A stretch of DNA of 64,000 nt from Bacillus safensis (lineage in GTDB: Bacteria; Bacillota; Bacilli; Bacillales; Bacillaceae), in the NCBI GenBank assembly GCA_030159235.1, contig BSBG01000007.1, positions 102,504 to 166,503 of the forward strand, read 5' to 3'. The position numbers and the translations under genes were made by a program. Numbering within the stretch: position 1 is the first letter of the stretch; every line of letters starts with the position of its first letter. Positions 26,044 through 34,196 of the stretch are shown in pieces. The notes beneath the pieces were generated by a model. That model had not been told where the DNA came from. It ran no database searches and saw nothing but the letters and a program-made list of their open reading frames with translations.

Positions 26044-26421
26044 TTAGGAGATTGCATCACATATTTCAATGAAGTGACCATCAGGATCAGACACATAGGC
26101 AACGGTTTGACCCCATGGTTTTTTTGCAGGTTCTTTGATGATCGAAACCCCTTTTTCCTTCAATAAGGCAACCGTTTGATTCACGTCATCGACAACAAAG
26201 CCAATTTCAAACGTTTGAGATGAAATATTTTCCTCTGGAACAGGCAGTCCAAGTGCTTCTTTCACATCCTGGCGTGAATTAATGGATAAAGTCACTTCCC
26301 CTGTATCAAATTCAACATAGGATTCAACTCTCAGCTTAATAGGGAAACCGAGGATTTGATGGTAAAAATGAATGCTTGCTTCAACATCGTTTACATATAG
26401 AATGGTATATTTCATTTTCAT
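26044..26421 (-). CDS. VOC/glyoxalase-superfamily protein
   Basis: A 125-residue VOC-fold protein with two beta-alpha-beta-beta-beta modules: YTILYVNDVEASIHFYHQILGF and EIGFVVDDVNQTVALLKEKG, ending VAYVSDPDGHFIEICD with the metal-type Glu. Family members include glyoxalase I, dioxygenases and antibiotic-binding proteins; this one has no specific assignment. ATG 26421 sits behind AAGAGGCG; the track's longer start at 26484 lies upstream of it. Confidence 0.8.
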   Translation of the reverse strand: MKMKYTILYVNDVEASIHFYHQILGFPIKLRVESYVEFDTGEVTLSINSRQDVKEALGLPVPEENISSQTFEIGFVVDDVNQTVALLKEKGVSIIKEPAKKPWGQTVAYVSDPDGHFIEICDAIS

Positions 26422-26539
26422 GTGGAAAACGCCTCTTTTCATATACGTGTTAAAACCGGAAAGGTTTCCCACCAATTGTATCATATAGGATATAAGGTGT
26501 ATCCGCTGCCAAAAAAATCAAATTTCTAGATATATAGTC

Positions 26540-26568
26540 TTGAAAAACAAAAAGTGGTGACATATGAT
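26540..26568 (+). promoter_or_regulatory. sigma-A promoter of the excalibur-domain gene
   Basis: TTGAAA (26540-26545), 17-bp spacer, TATGAT (26563-26568). An upstream in-frame start codon at 26554 falls inside this promoter, which supports the start at 26605. Confidence 0.7.
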
Positions 26569-26604
26569 AAAAATGTAAAAATAGAAAAAATAGGGGGATC
26601 TTAC

Positions 26605-26871
26605 ATGTTGAAAAAAATCAAGGTAGCTGTCTTGTCTTTAGGTCTTTTACTAAGCTTTACACAAGTCGATATCCACACAGCAGATGCAAAAACCGTAAAG
26701 TACAAAAACTGCAAAGCGCTGAACAAAGTATATAAAGGCGGCGTGGCAAAAACCAAAAACACGAAAAACAAAGGCGGAAAAACAAAGTACAAGCCTTATG
26801 CATCAAAAGCGCTTTACCTGAAAAATAAGCACCTTGACCGCGATAAAGACGGCATTGCTTGTGAACGCTAA
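26605..26871 (+). CDS. secreted excalibur calcium-binding domain protein
   Basis: An 88-residue protein: signal peptide MLKKIKVAVLSLGLLLSFTQ, then an excalibur domain with YKNCKALNKVYKGGVA, a Lys-rich insert, and the calcium-binding ending LDRDKDGIACER. The two Cys probably form a disulfide. Excalibur domains are often attached to nucleases; here the domain is alone. The ribosome site ATAGGGGG precedes ATG 26605. Exact role unknown. Confidence 0.85.
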   Translation: MLKKIKVAVLSLGLLLSFTQVDIHTADAKTVKYKNCKALNKVYKGGVAKTKNTKNKGGKTKYKPYASKALYLKNKHLDRDKDGIACER

Positions 26872-26880
26872 GCACAAGTG

Positions 26881-26908
26881 AAAAGACCTGTAACAAGGTC
26901 TTTTCTTT
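26881..26908 (+). terminator. intrinsic terminator of the excalibur gene, first copy
   Basis: AAAAGACCTGTAACAAGG followed by TCTTTT; stem AAGACCT / AGGTCTT. The same 24 nt recur exactly at 27090-27113. Confidence 0.85.
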
Positions 26909-26968
26909 TCAGATTGTTGAAAAAGGGCTAAAAGGATCTTTATTTTAGCCCTTTGTCTTCCTTTCAGC

Positions 26969-27090
26969 TCAGCGTGATAGAAAACCTTTGAAGTTTAGGA
27001 AGGACGAGCACCGGAACGGAGCGAATTTAACATTCGTGAGTACCGGCGCGCAGGCCTGACACCGAATGCGAGGGTTTGTCTACACGCTGA
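26969..27090. repeat. small dispersed repeat with terminal inverted repeats, copy B
   Basis: 122 bp, inverted relative to copy A at 5544-5647. Ends: TCAGCGTGATAGAAAACC at 26969 and, on the other strand, TCAGCGTGTAGACAAACC at 27090. The two ends match over 18 bp except for a one-base shift. The interior is GC-rich with possible stems. No transposase. It looks like a MITE-type or RNA-structured intergenic repeat. Confidence 0.8.
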
Positions 27091-27116
27091 AAAGACCTGT
27101 AACAAGGTCTTTTTTC
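27090..27116 (+). terminator. second copy of the excalibur terminator
   Basis: Identical over 24 nt to 26881-26904, followed by TTTTTT. The two copies frame 185 bp that include the repeat element. Confidence 0.85.
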
Positions 27117-27207
27117 TATGGGATCAAACTCGTCCCTTTGTGCCTTCTTCATCTTTATATTAAAATAAAGATAGTTTCAAAAATCGATACAAAGTGGGGT
27201 ACTCAAT

Positions 27208-27963
27208 TTGTCAACACAAGCTGATAAGAAAGACATCCGATTGATTGCCATTGATATGGATGGTACGCTGTTAAACAGTGAGCACGTCATTCCAGAGGAA
27301 AATAAACAAGCCATTAAAGAAGCTGAAGCAAAAGGGGTCCATGTGGTCATTAGCACAGGGCGTACACTGATGACATGCCGAGAGCTCGTTGAGCCGCTCA
27401 AGCTGTCTTCTTACCTTGTGACCGCAAACGGAAGTGAAATCTGGGATTCAAACTTCCAGCTGATCGAACGAGATTTGCTGCATCCTGATCACGTCCAAAT
27501 GATGTGGGATTTAAAAAATAGGTACGAAACCGATTACTGGGCTTCGACTGTGGATAAGGTGTGGAGAGGTGAATTTCCAGAACAAATTCATGATCATGAA
27601 TGGTTGAAGTTTGGCTTTGATATTCATGATGATGACGTTCGTGAGGAAGTACTCAATATATTGAAAACAAATAAGCATCTAGAGATTACAAATTCAAGTC
27701 CGACCAATATCGAAGTCAATGCAGCTGGCATAAATAAAGCAGCCGCTCTTGCAAAAATAGCAGAACGCATTGGCTGTACGATGGACAACGTCATGTCACT
27801 TGGTGACAGCCTAAATGATATGGCAATGATACAAGAAGCCGGATTAGGCATTGCGATGGGAAATGCACAAGAAGTGGTGAAAGAAGCCGCTGATTGGATT
27901 ACGGCTCCTAATACAGAACACGGTGTCGCAAAAGCAATCCAACATTGGGTGCTGTCTAAATAG
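27208..27963 (+). CDS. ycsE: HAD-superfamily Cof-type hydrolase (YcsE-like)
   Basis: A 251-residue Cof-family phosphatase. Motif I AIDMDGTLL, motif II STGRT, motif III Lys in NKAAALAKIAERIG, motif IV LGDSLNDMAMIQEAGLGIAMGNA. B. subtilis YcsE acts as a 5-amino-6-(5-phosphoribitylamino)uracil phosphatase in riboflavin synthesis. Start is TTG at 27208 after AAAGTGGGG. Directly before pxpA, as in B. subtilis. Confidence 0.9.
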   Translation: MSTQADKKDIRLIAIDMDGTLLNSEHVIPEENKQAIKEAEAKGVHVVISTGRTLMTCRELVEPLKLSSYLVTANGSEIWDSNFQLIERDLLHPDHVQMMWDLKNRYETDYWASTVDKVWRGEFPEQIHDHEWLKFGFDIHDDDVREEVLNILKTNKHLEITNSSPTNIEVNAAGINKAAALAKIAERIGCTMDNVMSLGDSLNDMAMIQEAGLGIAMGNAQEVVKEAADWITAPNTEHGVAKAIQHWVLSK

Positions 27964-27999
27964 GGTGCATGTCATGACACAACATCATAACGATCAGAA

Positions 28000-28031
28000 A
28001 AAGTGAGAGGACTTTGTCTCTCGCTTTTTTT
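28000..28031 (+). terminator. intrinsic terminator of ycsE
   Basis: GTGAGAG / CTCTCGC stem followed by seven T. Confidence 0.85.
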
Positions 28032-28048
28032 GTTTTTCCTAGTTCGAT

Positions 28049-28144
28049 GGTTATGTTTTCTATCAAATTCATGTTCAGTCTAACTAGAGTTGATATAATC
28101 AATATAAATTCGAATATTCGGACTTTATATTCCGTATTTCGGAA
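28049..28144 (+). promoter_or_regulatory. control region of the pxp (kip) operon: TnrA-like box, -10, and palindromes
   Basis: GGTTATGTTTTCTATCA (28049-28065) fits the TnrA consensus TGTNA-N7-TNACA with three mismatches. A clear -10 TATAAT (28094-28099) puts its centre near -49, the usual TnrA activation distance. Downstream of the start lie CGAATATTCG (28111-28120) and TTCCG-TATTT-CGGAA (28130-28144), likely KipR sites. In B. subtilis this operon is TnrA-activated and KipR-repressed. Confidence 0.6.
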
Positions 28145-28161
28145 CAACGAGGAGGGATTCT

Positions 28162-28920
28162 ATGTATCAAGTGGATATCAACTGTGATTTGGGAGAAAGC
28201 TTTGGTCAATATACCATCGGTGCAGACGAACAAATTCTTGAATATGTCACCTCAGCTAACATTGCTTGTGGTTTTCATGCAGGCGATCCAACGGTTATGA
28301 GAAAGACGGTCAGAATGGCGCTCGAAAAAGGGGTTAAAATCGGCGCACACCCAGGCTTGCAAGATTTGACGGGCTTTGGTAGACGTCCAATGGCCATCTC
28401 TGCAGAGGAAGCCTACGATCTCGTCCTCTATCAAATTGGTGCTCTATCAGCCTTTCTCAAAGCAGAAGGCGGCACGATGCAGCATGTCAAACCGCACGGC
28501 GCCCTCTACAACATGGCGGCTAAAAACACTGAATTATCTGAATCAATTGCGAAGGCTGTATATGATGTTGATCCAAGCCTTGTATTATTTGGTCTATCAG
28601 GCAGTGAGCTTGCGTTAGCAGGGGAACGAATAGGGCTTCAAGTGGCACACGAAGTATTTTCTGATCGGACCTATCAAACAGACGGGACACTGACATCCCG
28701 CCGTGATCCTCATGCGCTCATTGAAAAGGATGAACAGGCAGTCCAGCAGGTCGTTCGTATGGTGCGAGAAGGCAAGGTTCGTACAGTTCAAGGGGAAGAT
28801 ATCGAGCTGAAAGCAGATACGGTCTGTATTCATGGAGACGGCAGCCATGCGCTTCAATTTGCAAGAACCATTACAGCGAAGCTAAAAGAATCCGGCATTC
28901 AACTCAAGGCCTTTCAATAA
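28162..28920 (+). CDS. pxpA: 5-oxoprolinase subunit PxpA (YcsF)
   Basis: A 252-residue LamB/YcsF-family protein. It opens with [19 protein letters not shown], then [13 protein letters not shown] and [15 protein letters not shown], the family hallmarks. With PxpB and PxpC it forms the ATP-dependent 5-oxoprolinase that turns 5-oxoproline into glutamate. AGGAGGGAT precedes the ATG. First gene of the operon. Confidence 0.95.
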   Translation: MYQVDINCDLGESFGQYTIGADEQILEYVTSANIACGFHAGDPTVMRKTVRMALEKGVKIGAHPGLQDLTGFGRRPMAISAEEAYDLVLYQIGALSAFLKAEGGTMQHVKPHGALYNMAAKNTELSESIAKAVYDVDPSLVLFGLSGSELALAGERIGLQVAHEVFSDRTYQTDGTLTSRRDPHALIEKDEQAVQQVVRMVREGKVRTVQGEDIELKADTVCIHGDGSHALQFARTITAKLKESGIQLKAFQ

Positions 28921-28946
28921 AAATCGTCATCAAAGGGGGAAACAGC

Positions 28947-30164
28947 ATGAAAACAGAGAAAGTCAAACGCATGAAGGCATCAAAGGGGAATCGGTCTATG
29001 CTGATGGGCGCAGCCTTTTTAATGGCGACGTCCGCGATCGGACCGGGATTTTTAACACAAACGACTGTCTTCACACAGCAGCTTGCGGCTAGCTTTGGTT
29101 TTGTCATTTTGATCTCCATCATATTAGATATTTTTGCCCAAACAAATGTATGGCGCATCATTGCTGTCTCTGAAAAAAGAGGACAGGATATCGCAAATAT
29201 GGTGCTCCCAGGTCTCGGGTATGTGCTTGCCTTTTTGATTGTCATCGGCGGACTTGCCTTTAACATCGGAAATATCGCAGGGGCTGGTCTCGGTTTTCAG
29301 GTGATTTTCGGCGTCGATCCGCGAATTGGCGCAGGGATCAGTGCTGTGATTGCTATTCTGATCTTTGTGATCAAAGAGGCTGGGAAAGCGATGGACCGTT
29401 TCACCCAAGTAGCAGGCTTTGTGATGATTGGCCTGATGCTGTATGTGGCAATTTCAACAGCACCGCCAGTTGGTGAAGCGGCCGTGAGAACATTTGTCCC
29501 AGAGACCATTGATATTTTATCCATTGTGACTCTTGTAGGCGGAACGGTAGGCGGCTATATCGTCTTCGCTGGCGGTCATCGCTTGCTGGATGCAGGTATT
29601 AAGGGGAAGGAAGCACTGCCGCAAGTGACGAAAAGCTCCATTTTCGGTGTCCTCATTACATCCATCATGCGTGTAGCACTCTTTCTTGCCACATTAGGAG
29701 TTGTCACAAAAGGACTGCAGATTGATCCATCAAACCCTCCTGCCTCTGTTTTTCAATTAGCTTCAGGAAATATCGGATATAAAATGTTCGGCATTATAAT
29801 GTGGGCTGCGGCGATTACGTCCGTTATTGGAGCAGCATACACATCTGTTTCCTTCTTTAAAACCTTCTCACCAAAAATTGAGCAAAACCAACGTGGTATT
29901 ATCATCGGCTTTATTGCCCTCTCGACCCTTTGTTTTATCACGATTGGCAGACCTGTGAACATCTTGATATTAGTTGGAGCGATCAATGCATTGATTTTGC
30001 CGCTCGCCCTTGGCACATTGCTTGTTGCTGCCTATAAGAAAGACATTGTCGGGGATTATCGCCATCCATTCTTTTTGACCGTGTCAGGTGCATTTGTTGT
30101 TGTCATCATGGCAATAATGGGCGGTTATACCATCATCAATGAAATCCCGAAACTATGGAGTTGA
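28947..30164 (+). CDS. ycsG: divergent NRAMP-family transporter (YcsG)
   Basis: A 405-residue protein with 11 membrane segments of NRAMP type (GPGFLTQTTVFTQQLAASFG at TM1). The metal-binding DPGN of TM1 and the MPH of TM6 are not present: TM1 has TQTT-type residues and TM6 reads FAGGHRLLDAG. Metal transport is thus unlikely. Between pxpA and ycsI, uptake of 5-oxoproline or a related acid is the better guess. Six bases separate its stop from the next start. Confidence 0.88.
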   Translation: MKTEKVKRMKASKGNRSMLMGAAFLMATSAIGPGFLTQTTVFTQQLAASFGFVILISIILDIFAQTNVWRIIAVSEKRGQDIANMVLPGLGYVLAFLIVIGGLAFNIGNIAGAGLGFQVIFGVDPRIGAGISAVIAILIFVIKEAGKAMDRFTQVAGFVMIGLMLYVAISTAPPVGEAAVRTFVPETIDILSIVTLVGGTVGGYIVFAGGHRLLDAGIKGKEALPQVTKSSIFGVLITSIMRVALFLATLGVVTKGLQIDPSNPPASVFQLASGNIGYKMFGIIMWAAAITSVIGAAYTSVSFFKTFSPKIEQNQRGIIIGFIALSTLCFITIGRPVNILILVGAINALILPLALGTLLVAAYKKDIVGDYRHPFFLTVSGAFVVVIMAIMGGYTIINEIPKLWS

Positions 30165-30169
30165 TTCGG

Positions 30170-30961
30170 ATGAATACCTATCAAACATATGAGCCTTCAC
30201 AGATCAGAGAATTGATTCGCAAGAAAGAAATTACAGGGCCAACTTCTGGCTTCGCAGAAGGATTTGCTCAAGCTAATTTAATGATTGTTAAAAAGGAACT
30301 TGCCTTTGACTTTCTTTTGTTTTGTCAGCGAAATCCGGCAGCATGCCCCTTGCTTGATGTACTGGAGCCAGGTGATCCAGTGCCAAGACGATCTGCGCCT
30401 CAAGCAGATATTCGAACAGACTTTCCTAAGTATCGTATTTATCGACAAGGGATGCTTGAAGAAGAGGTCACGGATATCTCCGCTTATTGGGAGAATGATA
30501 TGGTTGCCTTTCTCATCGGATGCAGCTTTACGTTTGAGCACGCACTTATGCAAAATGACATCCCTATTCGCCATATCGAAGACAATCATAACGTCCCAAT
30601 GTATCAAACGAATATAGCTTGTGAAAAAGCAGGGGTGTTTCATGGACCGATGGTGGTCAGCATGAGACCCATTCCGGCGCATCAGGTCACAAGAAGTGTT
30701 CAAGTGACGTCTAGATTTCCATCAGTCCATGGCGGTCCCATCCATATAGGAGACCCAGCGATGATTGGCATTGCCGATGTGGGCAAGCCAGACTTTGGAG
30801 AACCATCTGTGATCAAAGAAGGAGAGGTCCCTGTGTTTTGGGCATGTGGTGTGACGCCGCAAGCCATTGTGATGCACACAAAACCAAACATTGCGATCAC
30901 TCATGCGCCTGGACATATGTTCATCACAGATCAAAGCGACCAAAAGCTCGGCGTACTGTAG
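30170..30961 (+). CDS. ycsI: DUF1445 putative hydro-lyase / D-glutamate cyclase family (YcsI)
   Basis: A 263-residue DUF1445 protein: PTSGFAEGFAQANLMIVKKELAFDFLLFCQRNP near the start, FLIGCSFTFEHALM in the middle and CGVTPQAIV with THAPGHMFITD at the end. Family relatives include D-glutamate cyclase, which makes 5-oxo-D-proline, so a role in feeding or racemic handling of 5-oxoproline fits the operon. ATG 30170 is preferred to 30155, as GGAG (30156-30159) is spaced well for it. Confidence 0.88.
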   Translation: MNTYQTYEPSQIRELIRKKEITGPTSGFAEGFAQANLMIVKKELAFDFLLFCQRNPAACPLLDVLEPGDPVPRRSAPQADIRTDFPKYRIYRQGMLEEEVTDISAYWENDMVAFLIGCSFTFEHALMQNDIPIRHIEDNHNVPMYQTNIACEKAGVFHGPMVVSMRPIPAHQVTRSVQVTSRFPSVHGGPIHIGDPAMIGIADVGKPDFGEPSVIKEGEVPVFWACGVTPQAIVMHTKPNIAITHAPGHMFITDQSDQKLGVL

Positions 30962-30979
30962 AAAGAGAGGTGTCCTCAA

Positions 30980-31726
30980 ATGGCGTTTTCAACGATAAAA
31001 GATTCCATCACCTTCCACCAACTAGGTGATGCAGCGATCGTGATCCAAGCTGGAGCTGACATACGTGAAGAGATTCATGAGCGTATAAAACAGCTGTTCA
31101 CATGTATTGAACAGCATCCATTCGACGGTTATGTGGAAGCCGTTCAAGCCTTTACCAACGTGACGGTGTTTTACGAGCCTTATACCGTTCATCAATCTGC
31201 CCATCTTCAAACACATGACCTGTCTCCCTATGAATGGGTCAAAGGCTATATTGAAGAACTTCTTGAAGAGAAATGGCAGGAGGAGGGGCTGATAAAGCGC
31301 CGCATCGTTGACATTCCAGTCTGTTACGGAGGAGCACTGGGCCCTGATTTAGAAGAGGTTGCCCGTATCAATGGTTTGACCTCTGAGGAAGTTGTGCGTA
31401 TTCACACAAAAGGGGCGTATCTTGTCTATATGATTGGATTTGCCCCAGGGTTTCCGTTTTTAGGCGGGCTATCTGAAAAGATTGCAGCACCGCGCAGAGA
31501 AACACCAAGAATGTCCATTCCAAAAGGGTCTGTTGGCATTGCGGGGAAACAGACAGGCGTTTACCCAATTTCCACACCCGGAGGCTGGCAGCTCATTGGA
31601 CAAACCCCGCTGCCCCTGTTTCGTCCAGACGAGAAAATCCCAAGTTTATTAAAAGCAGGGGACGAGGTTAGATTTGTCCAAATGTCTGAAAAGGAATTTT
31701 TCAGCATGAAGGAGGCAGAACGATGA
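30980..31726 (+). CDS. pxpB: 5-oxoprolinase subunit PxpB (KipI)
   Basis: A 248-residue KipI-family protein: FHQLGDAAIVIQAG at the start, FYEPYTV, VCYGGALGPDLEEVAR, GFAPGFPFLGGL and the RMSIPKGSVGIAGKQTGVYP block. In B. subtilis KipI also inhibits the sporulation kinase KinA. It overlaps pxpC by 4 bp (ATGA). Confidence 0.95.
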   Translation: MAFSTIKDSITFHQLGDAAIVIQAGADIREEIHERIKQLFTCIEQHPFDGYVEAVQAFTNVTVFYEPYTVHQSAHLQTHDLSPYEWVKGYIEELLEEKWQEEGLIKRRIVDIPVCYGGALGPDLEEVARINGLTSEEVVRIHTKGAYLVYMIGFAPGFPFLGGLSEKIAAPRRETPRMSIPKGSVGIAGKQTGVYPISTPGGWQLIGQTPLPLFRPDEKIPSLLKAGDEVRFVQMSEKEFFSMKEAER

Positions 31727-32769
31727 GTATTCATGTCATCAAGCCAGGAATGTTCACAACCATTCAGGATAAAGGGCGGCAAGGCTATCAAAAGTATGGC
31801 GTTTTAACGAGCGGCGGCATGGATCTGCTCTCACTTAGAATCGGTAACATTCTTACTGGCAACCAAGAAAATGAAGCCGTGCTGGAGATCACGTTGATGG
31901 GGCCTGGTCCTGTGCTCACATGTGAGAAGGATCAGCTCATTGCAGTCACTGGTGCTGATGTAGAGATTGATATTGATGGAGAGCAGGCACCTTTATGGAA
32001 GCCGCTCTTTGTTCGAGCAGGAAGCACGATCACCTTTGGTCTTTGCAAGAGAGGCTGCCGTTCCTACCTTGCTGTGGCAGGTGGATTCGATGTCGAGCCA
32101 GTCATGCAGAGCAAAAGCACCTATGTGAGAGCAGGAATCGGTGGACTGAAAGGGCGTCCGCTTGAGAAAGGCGACGTCCTGCCTATTGGAGAGCCGTCTA
32201 TCGTAGCGGATCATTTGTCTGATCGGCTAAAAAATAAAGCGGAACAGGCTGGATATGGCGCACCCGATTGGACAGTGAATCATGCTCATTTTTTACCGCT
32301 GCGGAAATCGCCCGTCATTCGTGTGCTCGCAGGCAGGCATTTTGATTTTTTTCAAGAAACATCTCAAATCGCTTTTTTTGAGCAGCCTTACCAGGTCACA
32401 CCGCAATCAGATCGCATGGGCTGCCGGCTGAAGGGGGAACCAGTTCATTTAACAGAAAAGCTAGAATTGATTTCAGAAGCTGTCGCTTTTGGATCGATTC
32501 AAATCCCTCCTGACGGCCAGCCGATTATTCTGCTGGCGGATCGACAAACAACAGGGGGATACCCGCGAATTGGAGAAGTAGTGACTGTAGATTTGCCGCT
32601 CATTGCACAGGCGATGCCCGGGTCAAATCTATATTTTAAACAAATAGATCATCATGCTGCAGAGCAGGCGCTTTTCAAGCAAGAAGCAGAGCTAAGGGAG
32701 CTGGCTGCAAGAATCAAGCTGGAAGCACTTTCGTTTAGAAAAGGTGAAGAACATGCAAAACACAAATAA
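31723..32769 (+). CDS. pxpC: 5-oxoprolinase subunit PxpC (KipA)
   Basis: A 348-residue biotin-dependent-carboxyltransferase-like subunit: KPGMFTTIQDKGRQGYQKYG, then LEITLMGPGP, SYLAVAGGFDV, RMGCRLKG and ILLADRQTTGGYPRIG. It partners PxpB; in B. subtilis KipA counteracts KipI. The gene's end overlaps kipR by 17 bp. Confidence 0.95.
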   Translation: MSIHVIKPGMFTTIQDKGRQGYQKYGVLTSGGMDLLSLRIGNILTGNQENEAVLEITLMGPGPVLTCEKDQLIAVTGADVEIDIDGEQAPLWKPLFVRAGSTITFGLCKRGCRSYLAVAGGFDVEPVMQSKSTYVRAGIGGLKGRPLEKGDVLPIGEPSIVADHLSDRLKNKAEQAGYGAPDWTVNHAHFLPLRKSPVIRVLAGRHFDFFQETSQIAFFEQPYQVTPQSDRMGCRLKGEPVHLTEKLELISEAVAFGSIQIPPDGQPIILLADRQTTGGYPRIGEVVTVDLPLIAQAMPGSNLYFKQIDHHAAEQALFKQEAELRELAARIKLEALSFRKGEEHAKHK

Positions 32770-33526
32770 AACGGTTGTGAAATCAATGGAGATTTTGCGG
32801 CTGTTTATCACTCACGATCAATTAACGTTAAATGAAATGATCGATCTCTCTGGGATGCCCAAAACATCTGTACATCGCATGGTGAGCTCATTAGCCGATA
32901 TGGGGCTGTTAGAAAAGCGTGATTCAGGTGTTTATCGGTTAGGATTGCTGTTTCTTGAATACGGTCAGCTTGTGGCGAATCGCCTTGATATACGAAGGAT
33001 TGCAAGACCATTTATGGAAAGCTTACGAGATGAAGTAGGAGAAGCTGTACAGCTCATTGTTCGTGAGGGCGACGAAGCCATTTACGTGGAAAAGATCGAA
33101 GGGACGCAGCCTGTTCGTCTCTACACCGCCGTCGGCAGGCGGTCTCCTCTATATGCGGGTGCCTGTGCAAGAAGTATTATGTCCTTTTTACCAGAGAGTG
33201 AGAGACTTGCCTATATTGACTCGATTGAGCTTGGGAAAATTGGCATTGGGACCATCACAGATAAAGAGGTTCTCAGAAACATGCTGGAAGAATCCAATGC
33301 GCGGGGCTATACGCTAAGCTATTCAGAGCTCGAAAACTATACAGCTGCAATTGGCGCACCGATTTTCAATCATCAAGGAGAAGTGGCAGCAGGTATTAGC
33401 ATTGCAGGATTTGAAGCAGGCTATCAAAAGGAACGTCTGCCTTACTTAATTGAGCAGGTCAAAAAAGCTGCTAGTGGTATTTCGGAAGAATTAGGTTTTG
33501 CGGCTGAACAAATAAAAAGCCAATGA
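32753..33526 (+). CDS. kipR: IclR-family regulator KipR
   Basis: A 257-residue IclR protein with an N-terminal winged helix (LTLNEMIDLSGMPKTSVHRMVSSLADMGLLEK) and a C-terminal effector domain (GRRSPLYAGACARSIMSFLP). B. subtilis KipR represses the kip operon. The ATG at 32753 follows AAAGGTGAAG; GTG 32744 would overlap that site. It likely acts on the palindromes upstream of pxpA. Confidence 0.92.
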   Translation: MQNTNKTVVKSMEILRLFITHDQLTLNEMIDLSGMPKTSVHRMVSSLADMGLLEKRDSGVYRLGLLFLEYGQLVANRLDIRRIARPFMESLRDEVGEAVQLIVREGDEAIYVEKIEGTQPVRLYTAVGRRSPLYAGACARSIMSFLPESERLAYIDSIELGKIGIGTITDKEVLRNMLEESNARGYTLSYSELENYTAAIGAPIFNHQGEVAAGISIAGFEAGYQKERLPYLIEQVKKAASGISEELGFAAEQIKSQ

Positions 33527-33548
33527 TCATAAAGATCATTGGCTTTTT
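33514..33548. terminator. bidirectional terminator between kipR and azoreductase gene
   Basis: Perfect stem AAAAAGCCAATGATC / GATCATTGGCTTTTT with loop ATAAA. Confidence 0.92.
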
Positions 33549-33560
33549 GCGTGCAATTAA

Positions 33561-34196
33561 TTAGAAAGTTTTTCCTAAAGATTTAGCACGTTCGATTGCA
33601 TCTGCTTTAATTTGCTCTGCTTTCGCAGGCTCAGCATTGTGACCTTCAACGATAAGACCTTCGAAAGAAGGAATTCCGAAGAAGCTCGCAATTGTACCAA
33701 GGTAACGGTGACCTGCTTCAAGTTCAGCAGCAGGACCTTCAGTGTAGTATCCACCACGTGCTTGGATGTGAAGAGCTTTTTTGTCTGTTAATAAACCAAC
33801 AGGACCTTGCTCAGTGTATTTGAATGTTTTACCAGCTACAGCAACAGAGTCGATGTATGCTTTAAGAACTGGTGGGAATGAGAAGTTCCAAAGTGGTGAA
33901 ACAAATACATATTTGTCAGCAGAAACGAATTGATCGCTTAATTCGTTTAGACGAGAAACTTTCGCTTGCTCTTCAGCTGAAAGTGTATCGAAGCCAGCGC
34001 CAGATTGAAGTTTGCCCCAGCCAGCGAATACATCTGCATCAATGTGAGGAATGTTTTCTTTGTACAAATCAATATGTACAACCTCGTCGCTTGGGTTAGC
34101 TTCCTTATAAGATTCGATAAATGCCTTAGCAGTAGCCATACTGTAAGAAACTGTTTCATCATGCGGATGAGCAGTGATTAATAAAACTTTTGCCAT
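33561..34196 (-). CDS. azoR2: FMN-dependent NADH:quinone/azo oxidoreductase (AzoR2-like)
   Basis: A 211-residue flavodoxin-fold enzyme: [23 protein letters not shown] at the start, [34 protein letters not shown] with the FMN-binding PxWNF loop, and QARGGYY. It reduces azo dyes and quinones with NADH, protecting against electrophiles. The promoter carries an MhqR-like operator, as for B. subtilis azoR2. Start ATG 34196 chosen for spacing to AAAGGA; 34202 is possible. Confidence 0.88.
   Translation of the reverse strand: MAKVLLITAHPHDETVSYSMATAKAFIESYKEANPSDEVVHIDLYKENIPHIDADVFAGWGKLQSGAGFDTLSAEEQAKVSRLNELSDQFVSADKYVFVSPLWNFSFPPVLKAYIDSVAVAGKTFKYTEQGPVGLLTDKKALHIQARGGYYTEGPAAELEAGHRYLGTIASFFGIPSFEGLIVEGHNAEPAKAEQIKADAIERAKSLGKTF

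Larger units (their letters stand above)
26905..27207. other. intergenic region holding the repeat copy B and duplicated terminators
   Basis: Between the excalibur gene and ycsE. In order: the first terminator, a hairpin AAAGGGCTAAAA / TTTTAGCCCTTT (about 26921-26955), repeat copy B (26969-27090), the second terminator copy, and a short AT-rich leader of ycsE. No gene. Confidence 0.7.

Noticed and set aside
26554..26604. Upstream start for the excalibur protein
   Set aside because: The codon lies within the promoter (spacer/-10 region), and adding 17 residues would spoil the signal peptide.
27956..28147. 63-codon minus-strand frame upstream of pxpA
   Set aside because: Covers the ycsE terminator and the operon's control region; no coding character.
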